This document shows positions 1 to 6,847 of a stretch of DNA of 12,503 nucleotides, in pieces. This stretch comes from Fragilaria radians (lineage: Eukaryota > Bacillariophyta > Fragilariophyceae > Fragilariales > Fragilariaceae), in contig CAAAJI010000031.1 in the NCBI GenBank assembly GCA_900642245.1, forward strand, positions 271,877-284,379. Direction: 5' to 3'. The translations under genes were made by a program, and so were the position numbers. Within the stretch, counting starts at the first letter, position 1, and the number at the start of each line of letters is the position of its first letter. The notes beneath the pieces are model-generated. The model was not told the DNA's origin. It saw only the letters and a program-made list of their open reading frames with translations, and did not search any database.

Positions 1-35
1 CAACAAATAAGAACATACGAATAAATTGAATAGCA

Positions 36-1189
36 ATGATCTCAATGTCAAACTTTACCCCCGTAACTGGAATGCTAGGAGGATCCATCATAGGTATGTA
101 TTTCACAGTATTGTAACAATTTCTGGAAGCAAAAGTCAAATACTGAAAAAGGAACGTCATCACTCACAAATGATTTTCATTTCTTTAGGCCTTGGATCAA
201 CGGTATTACTTCTCATGAATGGTGACATAATGGGTGCCAGTGGTATCGTAACTCCCATCTTTATTCAAACCAAGGATACATGGGATACACAAAGATGGAA
301 ATATGTCTTTGTAGCATCGTTTATTGGTGCTGCGAATGGATACCTCATATTGGTAGATCCTCATGCCCTTCGAGACGAGGCATTGACATGGTCTCCATCC
401 ATAATTGGCTATACCTTAGCAGGACTACTGGTTGGATTTGGAACGCGACTTGGTAATGGATGTACCTCGGGACATGGAATTTGTGGTCTGGCAAGATTGA
501 GTCGACGTAGTTTTGCTGCCGTTGGAACTTTTATGGCGACGGCAATGGCGACAGCATCTCTATTACCACAAGGATTTCTCAAATCAATGACTCAACCTTC
601 ATCTAACGTTCCTTCAGGTTCTTTTCAAAGGGATGGTATCGCAATGGCTGCCGTTGCCCTAGCAGTTGTGATTAGTCGTAGTTATTTAGCAAAAACAGGA
701 AAGCAAAGTCGAAAGATGATTGGTGCATCGATATCTGGAGCCCTCTTTGCCACAGGGCTGGCTGTTAGTGGTATGGTATTACCGAGTAAGGTAATGGGAT
801 TTCTTGACGTATCCGCCCTAGCATCTTCTTCGGGTACCTATGATCCTACCCTGGCGTTTGTAATGTTGGGAGGACTTTTGGTTAGCTATGCTGGTTATCA
901 ATACAAAAGTCATGTCCGTAATGAAAAGCCTATTTTGGCAGAGGAGTATAATGTTCCCTGTAATACAGTGATTGATGGACGTCTGTTATTGGGTGCATCA
1001 TGTTTTGGACTTGGTTGGGGGTTAGTCGGACTTTGCCCAGGACCCGCGTTGTTTCAAGCTAGCACAGGAAATATGTCTGTATTGTATTATTGGATGCCAA
1101 GTTTCTTAGTTGGTTCCTACCTGGGAGGTAAAGCACAATATTTATTCTCAGGAAATTCATGTCAGCTCCCACCTCCGGCAAGCAAGTAA
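36..1189 (+). CDS. YeeE/YedE-family sulfur-compound (thiosulfate-type) transporter, two exons
   Basis: Proposed structure is join(36..93,189..1189), giving 352 residues. The family (Sulf_transp/YeeE-YedE; bacterial TsuA imports thiosulfate) consists of polytopic membrane proteins built from two related halves with functional cysteines. Half one shows FTPVTGMLGG (residues 7-16), NGDIMGASG (about 30-38) and NGCTSGHGICG (109-119, Cys111 and Cys118). Half two shows GASCFGLGWGLVGLCPGPAL (288-307, Cys291 and Cys302). About eight to ten hydrophobic segments are visible. The ATG at 36 has an in-frame TGA just upstream at 27-29, and exon 1 supplies the expected first-helix motif. Reading straight through without splicing would need a TTG start or a Met at 170 and would lose that motif. 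The halves are joined in one chain rather than encoded as two proteins. Substrate and membrane are inferred; thiosulfate or another reduced sulfur species is the best guess. Confidence 0.87.
94..188 (+). other. Spliceosomal intron in the YeeE/YedE gene
   Basis: This 95-nt intron starts GTATGT and ends TTCTTTAG. It splits a glycine codon: G at 93 joins GC at 189-190. Splicing fuses the GGSIIG of exon 1 to LGSTVLLL of exon 2, which restores the glycine-rich first transmembrane segment typical of the family. The intron is not a multiple of three, so retention would shift the frame of the ATG at 36. Confidence 0.85.
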
Positions 1190-1257
1190 AGGTATAAAAA
1201 AGTATTGTAAATGTATGATCGAATATAGAGTAACAGTATATTGATGAGAATTCACAA

Positions 1258-1263
1258 TTTATT
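1258..1263 (-). terminator. AATAAA-type polyadenylation signal for the SGNH-like gene
   Basis: On the minus strand AATAAA lies 124 nt past the stop codon of the minus-strand gene that ends at 1387. The spacing suits a short 3' UTR. Polyadenylation signals in such protists are loose, so this is a candidate only. Confidence 0.35.
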
Positions 1264-1361
1264 TAAAAGAAATTTCATTTTACTAATTCTTATGAAGTAC
1301 ATATATTATGTTAAAATGGAGTAAAAAATGAGAAAAGCCATTAGCATCACGCCGAAACACC

Positions 1362-1367
1362 AATAAA
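1362..1367 (+). terminator. AATAAA-type polyadenylation signal for the YeeE/YedE gene
   Basis: AATAAA on the plus strand lies 173 nt past the transporter stop codon and 20 nt short of the convergent neighbour's stop codon. If used, the two 3' UTRs overlap in antisense. Confidence 0.35.
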
Positions 1368-1386
1368 CGTACAGATTTTCTGTGTC

Positions 1387-2640
1387 TTAATTTAGTTCAA
1401 GACTGGAGGGTTTGTAATTTTGATGCGTTACTCGTTTGGCCACTTGCCATAAGTACGATGCCTGATCAGCATCCGGATATCCCCAATCTGCAGCGCCCGA
1501 AACAGCACGAGAATTTGTAAACAAGGATTCTACATCTGCTCCCAAATCGGGGTGAGGCATCGTCCCAGTTACTGTGGCATACAGTACACACCCAATGAGG
1601 TAGGATCCAAATACAGATGCATGAATGTCGTATGCATCTGTCAATAATGACCATAAATCTGGATCTTCCTCATAGACTGTCAGAAATGCCAAACTTACGG
1701 GAGCGATCCGTGCCTTTTGGTTGGAGGGTAACACACTCGAAAGCGCCTCAGCGTATTGAAGAGAACCTTCGTAGATAAGAGATGTGAAGGATGCTAGGTC
1801 TATCAGTCCTGTCATATTGGTATGTTGGGACCAATACGCGTGAGGAGATATAATGACAGGGACAGCTTTGTTTTCGTTGAGGTAGGTGGAGTAGGTTAAC
1901 TTTAATTCCGAAATGGCAGCCTCTCGAGTTGCTTCCATGGCCATACGCTTGGCATGATCTGAAAATATGACAAAATCAAATAAGGTTTGATTTCGAAGTT
2001 TTTTTGTCATGTAATTAAAGTAATCATCATTCACAAAACATGGATTTCGTCCATCATTGTAGTAGATTTCATTTTGATCTTGATAGACGATATTATCATC
2101 GAATCCCAAGAACAATTGTTCAACTGTGCAGGCTCCAAAGTCATACACGCCGCGACTGAGGTTATAAGCTTCTTTGGTTGCCCACATGGATGCCATACCA
2201 TTTCCAGTTTCTAAAATGGAAGTTAATGATCCTTTTACATGTAAGCAAGATTTCTGCTTCCAATGTCCTATGGACAATGTTTCCATCATTCTGGGTAAAT
2301 CATTGACAGCAAGAAAACGAGTTCCGATGAAGGCAACATTATAATTTCGATTTCTCCTGGATGATCTTTGAAGTCCCTTTGTGGACACAACGGTCACTGA
2401 AATCGCAATGATAAGAGCTATCGCGCATGCCGTAGCAATGAGATATTTTCGAGGAGTATCAAGAACTTTTGCCCGTATTACATTGATGACATTAGAAATT
2501 GACATTCTACAAGATCTTCTCGATGGGTTGCGCTCACGTCTTAGGTCAAGGAAACTAACATTGGCGATGTGTATGAAATTAATATGAAGTTTCCTACGGT
2601 AGAATACGATTGGCTTCGTATACATCACATACTTGGGCAT
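1387..2640 (-). CDS. Single-pass membrane protein with SGNH-hydrolase-like domain, probably lacking the catalytic serine
   Basis: The protein has 417 residues. A basic N-terminal stretch (1-65) precedes one transmembrane helix (about 66-86, starting KYLIATACAI). A globular domain follows, with NxT/NxS sites (for example N217 and N275) that suggest a lumenal or extracellular location. The domain opens with VAFIGTRFLAVNDLPRMME (102-120), which aligns by eye with block I of SGNH/GDSL hydrolases. It closes with YDIHASVFGSYL (337-348), whose D338-x-H340 matches the block V Asp/His pair. The usual GxS/GNS serine is replaced by Thr107-Arg108, so hydrolysis is doubtful. I recall many diatom paralogues reading FIGNS at this place. 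The start at 2640 follows an in-frame TAA; Met46 (2505) is an alternative, and a GTATGT at about 2632 leaves room for a 5' intron. Substrate is unknown. It is convergent with the transporter and divergent from the PH/DUF1336 gene. Confidence 0.8.
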   Translation of the reverse strand: MPKYVMYTKPIVFYRRKLHINFIHIANVSFLDLRRERNPSRRSCRMSISNVINVIRAKVLDTPRKYLIATACAIALIIAISVTVVSTKGLQRSSRRNRNYNVAFIGTRFLAVNDLPRMMETLSIGHWKQKSCLHVKGSLTSILETGNGMASMWATKEAYNLSRGVYDFGACTVEQLFLGFDDNIVYQDQNEIYYNDGRNPCFVNDDYFNYMTKKLRNQTLFDFVIFSDHAKRMAMEATREAAISELKLTYSTYLNENKAVPVIISPHAYWSQHTNMTGLIDLASFTSLIYEGSLQYAEALSSVLPSNQKARIAPVSLAFLTVYEEDPDLWSLLTDAYDIHASVFGSYLIGCVLYATVTGTMPHPDLGADVESLFTNSRAVSGAADWGYPDADQASYLWQVAKRVTHQNYKPSSLELN

Positions 2641-2889
2641 TGGTTCTTGGAGTATCCGTTAAAATAGTCGTTGCATAAAGTTTACTGTACTGTCGTACTT
2701 GGAAGACTGTAAATTCAAATTACTGGCAATTGTCAAGGTCGGTCTATGACTTAACTTCTACCCCTACAGAATCCAGAAACGTCTTGTGGGATGCAACAAA
2801 AATATTCCCAGGTGTGACGTGAACCACTTGAAATTATCCACCACCTTCACGACATTATATATACATATATCTCCTGATAGAGACAATTA
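2641..2889. promoter_or_regulatory. Divergent promoter region
   Basis: These 249 bp separate the two divergent start codons, so both promoters must lie here or overlap the genes. A TATA-rich run (2856-2870) sits 20-34 nt before the plus-strand ATG, and a CRE/bZIP-like TGACGTGA sits at 2815-2822. In diatoms TGACGT-type sites are known as CO2/cAMP-responsive elements. Use of either element here is inferred. Confidence 0.4.
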
Positions 2890-5664
2890 ATGTCCAACGA
2901 AACACCAGAGAAAATACCCCTAGCCAAAGTAAAGGGCTTGATTGTTGGGAATCAGACTCCCTCTGGAAAACATATCCAAAGTTTAAAGTTGGTAGCATCC
3001 GCAGACGACGATGACAGTTTGCCATCAATATCAGCGTCGGAGTCTCGACAACGGCTGTATTCGGAAGACGATGAAGAAATACGAATGGCCAAGGCGATGG
3101 CCATGGCGATACAGAGTAATCCACATATGAAAACTGACGAGTTGCAAAAATTTATTGAAGAAAAATTTCATGTACCGAAACCAATGGCAGCACCGAAGAA
3201 AGTGGAATTTGCAGATGCCACTGCGTCTGCAATCAATGGAATAGAATCAGATTCAAAACGAGAAAAGAAACTAAATGTTAGTAATCCGTTCATGAATCTT
3301 CAAGAAAGTATGCTCAAGACTCAAGAATTGGCCAAACAACGTTTTCAAGAAATGGTTCAAGGAGCGAAGGTACCCTCAGATACTATCAATGTTCCAACAA
3401 GCATTACTGAGAAAAAGATTTCTAAAGCTGTCACGAATTTGTCTCAGTCTTTACCAGAAGAACCGGTAGCACCTTACTTGTCCAGCATTCCGCCACAGAA
3501 CTCTGATTTACCACATTTCACGGAACAACCTATTCGATTATCAACGTTAGTTTGGAAACGACGATCGGGTATGGGTAAATATTCTGGTAATAATTGGGAA
3601 CGTCGTAAATTAGTCATTCGTGGAAGCATTGTGGCCTACTACAAATGTGATGCCGACATGGCAGCGGCGGATGATTCCATTGGAGATGTCGGTGACATTG
3701 TCTTGACTACATCAGCAGAGGACGAAGAAAAGAAACCAAGCTGGTTAGAACAAGCTGCCATTAATTTGTCAAAATCAAATATGGTGTCATCCCTCGGAAT
3801 CGTCCCTATCGATGATGATCCTACCAAACCCAGGGGTATTATGGATGTTGTAAAGGAGAAGGCTACTGTCTGTGCAAGTATGGGACATTCTGGTGCACCG
3901 ACTCCATTCTGCCTTTCAATTATGGTGGGTGCGGATACCAAGTGGAAATTATCCTTTGATTCTCACAAACTTCAAATGGAATGGCTTGCAGCATTGTCGG
4001 ATTTAGTGGTCAAGTCTTGTGTGGACGTGTACAATTCTCATTTGTTGGCGGCATTGGATCCACGACCAGCAGGAATCAAGTTGTCTACAACGAAGGACGT
4101 GTGGTACTCACCACCAAATTCAGAAGCACAGAATGGAACAAATCTTTGGACTATGTCCAGCTACTCGATATCGAATAAGTTGAAGTCTCAAGACGATGTT
4201 TTTTTTCAAAACGAAAGGGATGGCGAAGAACGGCACGATGAAGAAACGGATGTTGTGGCTCAAGATTGCGCAGCAGAAGAAACCCTGAAAGTCGAAACCA
4301 CACATGATGAATGCATTACTTCTAAGGTTGATGACAGCAACAATGCTTGGAGCCAAGCCAAAGGCAAGTCGCAACCGGATAAGCCACAGTGGGCGATCCG
4401 TGAAACTGATGTTTACCTTGCTGCAGCAATTGTCAATTGTGCACTACTCTTTTCACATGCTACTTCCACTACTCCCACTCGTTTTTGGCACATTGCAACC
4501 TTTACCAACCTTAGTCTATTCCTTCTGCTTTACAAACCAGAAATCCGAACTAAAGATTTACCTGACAGTATGCCAAAGGATGACGAGGCCCCAGGCATCA
4601 ATTCCAAATCATCATCCAACGTAGCACAAGGTAAACACTTTAAGAAATCAATAGCTGTAAACGAAGAAGCTCCTGATAAGGAAGGTGCACATAAGATCAA
4701 AGTCCCATCCAGTTTTAAGCCCATGGCAGGTTCCACTGCTGTGAGAGTGGTGGAACCCAAGGATTCAACACTAATCGATGGTCATACTTTCACAGCGTGG
4801 AGACAAATCTCACCGGCAAAGGTGATGGTTAGATCCCACGGATATAAGACTACAAAGCAAAAGATAGCCTCTCCTGGATGTCTCTACGATTGTGTTCATA
4901 TGGACGTCTTTGAGTCCCCTCTGCAATATCTCGATATAAGTAAACAAGTAATACTACCGGAAGTAAAATTTGATGACGTTGGGCCTAAAACCTGGAAATC
5001 CCCAGATCGCTTCACAGTGTCGCTATCAATCCCAATTGAAGCCCCCGCCTCTGTTTTCGCTCCATCATCCGATGATGGAAGGGGTTTTGCCATTTGCATG
5101 TACTTTGTCATGAGGCAGGACACTCGTGATATTTTGCGCCAAATTACTGCCGATGATTATGATCCAGCTAAAGATAAGATTAGTGATATCCAATCCAGTA
5201 AGAAAAATGCTGTCAAGCTGTTTGAGCATTGGTGTCGCAGAGCACCTACCGATCCCGAATTTCAGGCTCGTTTTAAGTTCATACCCAATATTGCAAATAT
5301 AAAAGAGGCGGGTTTACCTGGCTGGATGCAGGGCTACCTAGGAAAGCCAATGCTTGTTAAGCGTAGGAATAAAACCGGCTTTCTCTTCAGTCATCCAGAT
5401 CTGTCTGCGATGGAATTTGATATTTCTCTACATCCATTTCCTTACATTGCCAAGCAGGCATTTAGCTATCTATATCAACAAAATATTATCAAGAATTTGA
5501 TGGTTAGTTGTGCATACGTCATTGAGTCACGTGATGATGATGAACTTCCCGAATGTCTTATTGGATTGGCCGAACTATGCTACCCCAATCCTATGCAATT
5601 CATGCAAGGTAGTGATTTGTTTGCAGGTAAGACTCCCAAATCACAAGGTACAGCACAAGAATAG
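2890..5664 (+). CDS. PH domain, membrane hairpin and EDR2-type DUF1336 protein
   Basis: The protein has 924 residues in one uninterrupted frame; the start has an in-frame TAG 12 nt upstream. The N-terminus (1-210) is charged and low in structure apart from helical stretches (about 62-94 and 135-158). A PH domain follows. Its first strands are at about 215-252 (VWKRRSGMGKYSGNNWERRK). An acidic insertion of about 50 residues (256-310) comes next. The end is at about 312-373, including KWKLSFDS and the conserved helix Trp365. Two hydrophobic segments (about 507-523 and 533-549) form a likely membrane hairpin. The C-terminal DUF1336/EDR2_C domain spans about 630-905, with W637, VRSHGY (647-652), RFKFIPNIANI (794-804) and FDISLHPFPYIAK (843-855). 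Plant EDR2 proteins carry PH, START and DUF1336 and bind phosphoinositides; START is not recognisable here. Inferred role: a lipid-sensing protein anchored in a membrane. Confidence 0.85.
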   Translation: MSNETPEKIPLAKVKGLIVGNQTPSGKHIQSLKLVASADDDDSLPSISASESRQRLYSEDDEEIRMAKAMAMAIQSNPHMKTDELQKFIEEKFHVPKPMAAPKKVEFADATASAINGIESDSKREKKLNVSNPFMNLQESMLKTQELAKQRFQEMVQGAKVPSDTINVPTSITEKKISKAVTNLSQSLPEEPVAPYLSSIPPQNSDLPHFTEQPIRLSTLVWKRRSGMGKYSGNNWERRKLVIRGSIVAYYKCDADMAAADDSIGDVGDIVLTTSAEDEEKKPSWLEQAAINLSKSNMVSSLGIVPIDDDPTKPRGIMDVVKEKATVCASMGHSGAPTPFCLSIMVGADTKWKLSFDSHKLQMEWLAALSDLVVKSCVDVYNSHLLAALDPRPAGIKLSTTKDVWYSPPNSEAQNGTNLWTMSSYSISNKLKSQDDVFFQNERDGEERHDEETDVVAQDCAAEETLKVETTHDECITSKVDDSNNAWSQAKGKSQPDKPQWAIRETDVYLAAAIVNCALLFSHATSTTPTRFWHIATFTNLSLFLLLYKPEIRTKDLPDSMPKDDEAPGINSKSSSNVAQGKHFKKSIAVNEEAPDKEGAHKIKVPSSFKPMAGSTAVRVVEPKDSTLIDGHTFTAWRQISPAKVMVRSHGYKTTKQKIASPGCLYDCVHMDVFESPLQYLDISKQVILPEVKFDDVGPKTWKSPDRFTVSLSIPIEAPASVFAPSSDDGRGFAICMYFVMRQDTRDILRQITADDYDPAKDKISDIQSSKKNAVKLFEHWCRRAPTDPEFQARFKFIPNIANIKEAGLPGWMQGYLGKPMLVKRRNKTGFLFSHPDLSAMEFDISLHPFPYIAKQAFSYLYQQNIIKNLMVSCAYVIESRDDDELPECLIGLAELCYPNPMQFMQGSDLFAGKTPKSQGTAQE

Positions 5665-5791
5665 GGCTGTGATGAATTCAATCGCTTGTCGTGAATAGAC
5701 AAAAAATGAAAAGGGAATGTGTGAATGTTGCCATATGAAGTGCATTTACACAAGTCTACAGAAATCATTAGTTGATAATATTCAGCACTGA

Positions 5792-5797
5792 AATAAA
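5792..5797 (+). terminator. Polyadenylation signal of the PH/DUF1336 gene
   Basis: AATAAA lies 128 nt after the stop codon at 5664 in an AT-rich 3' UTR. Position and orientation fit the upstream gene. Confidence 0.45.
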
Positions 5798-6426
5798 GCA
5801 TTAGAGCATTCTATACAACTAAGTAGTCATTTGCGTTTCCTTTCCCTTTCCAAACATTGTAATTCAACATTCAACTCCTAATTTTTTTGTCCAAGCAATG
5901 AACATAAGAAATTTGAACATGATTTTATACCCCTATTCTTGATCCAATATAACCATCTCTAATTTGGATTCATCACAGCAAAATATATCAATAATCCCAA
6001 TGATTGATAGCGTTTTTCTCATTATAGACATATTTTGGTTTGATATCAACTTTGTGTTTCATGATATGGCTATATTAAGTTATTAATCACACAATAGTAC
6101 GATCGCACATGGGATATTGCCCCAAAATGCCAGTTACAATGAACTGGTTTCAAGGTGATTTTGAACAATAGATATTGTGATATATATACATATAAATTCT
6201 CTATTTTTATTGATGAATGAATTAAGCCTTTTCGATTGGTCATACCAAGCTCAGGTTTGGAAATGATAAGATACTTTATTCAAAACCTGAAATCGAGAAC
6301 ACAATATCCGAATGTACAAATTTGATCCGTAACTTCCTTAGTGAATGCGACAATATCAAAATAATGAAATGACAGTGAGTAATTATCCTTTGGTTTTTAC
6401 ACAAGGAAAGGGACAAAAATCTATTA
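5798..6426. other. AT-rich intergenic DNA, no convincing gene
   Basis: Only short open frames occur. The longest is a 48-codon stop-to-stop frame on the plus strand (6226-6372), starting just after a TATATATACATATA run (6181-6194) and a short ATG frame at 6213. Open runs this long are expected by chance at this base composition. I see no tRNA, snRNA or repeat structure. Confidence 0.5.
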
Positions 6427-6660
6427 TTAGGCACAACATTTAGAGTAGTATGGTGTTACTTTTTTTTCGAGGTATCCTAACTGTGGAACAATTTTGGAAC
6501 AATACTTTTCAAATTGTATGTTGATATGATTTAACTCGTCAGTTTTCGGCACCAACGAGTAATAATCGGAGTGGAAAGGGAATCTAGGATTTCGTGCGTT
6601 CATAAACTCATTTAAGGATGTTATAGGATTGCCCTCCACAGGGCGTGCTAATGACGATTC
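6427..6660 (-). CDS. Possible 3'-terminal exon or gene remnant, unrecognised
   Basis: An open frame of 77 codons ends at a TAG at 6427. Its residues look protein-like (PVEGNPITSLNEF, NPRFPFHSDYYSLVP, INIQFEKYCSKIVPQLGYL) and not like random AT-rich translation. It has no good start: the first in-frame ATG comes late, and reading upstream meets TGA at 6661-6663. It would therefore need an upstream exon joined near one of the AG sites at about 6648-6664, or be a decayed fragment. I recognise no family. Its length alone is near what chance would give for the region. Confidence 0.22.
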   Translation of the reverse strand, partial: ESSLARPVEGNPITSLNEFMNARNPRFPFHSDYYSLVPKTDELNHINIQFEKYCSKIVPQLGYLEKKVTPYYSKCCA

Positions 6661-6847
6661 TCAGATATTTCAGTGAACTGATTAACGTCTTGTTTTGCTA
6701 TTAAAATGTGTCAAAAGTTTAATTAGCACGCAAAGTGTGCAGATGTTGCAGATGATATTTAATCTGGTGCTGACGTGAGCAGTTTTCAGCTGGAAAGAGG
6801 AACTGGCGTAACATACTTCATACTTTCCTGTTCATGTTTTTTCCTGA
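6661..6847 (+). promoter_or_regulatory. Upstream region of the CxxC-domain gene
   Basis: Contains TGACGTGA at 6771-6778, about 70 nt before the start codon, the same octamer seen in the divergent promoter at 2815. It is followed by a pyrimidine-rich leader (6815-6844) before the ATG. The assignment as promoter rests on position only. Confidence 0.3.

Noticed and set aside
26..169. N-terminal extension of the transporter from a TTG codon
   Set aside because: It translates intron sequence; the spliced model from ATG 36 restores the family motif.
3639..3941. 100-codon frame on the minus strand
   Set aside because: It is a mirror of the PH domain coding sequence and shows no domain of its own.
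6181..6194. TATATATACATATA run shared with 2856-2870 as a repeat family or paired promoter
   Set aside because: It is a simple AT alternation, likely by chance at this composition; no gene clearly starts after 6194.
6226..6372. 48-codon open frame on the plus strand
   Set aside because: No start codon, and the length is within chance for AT-rich DNA.
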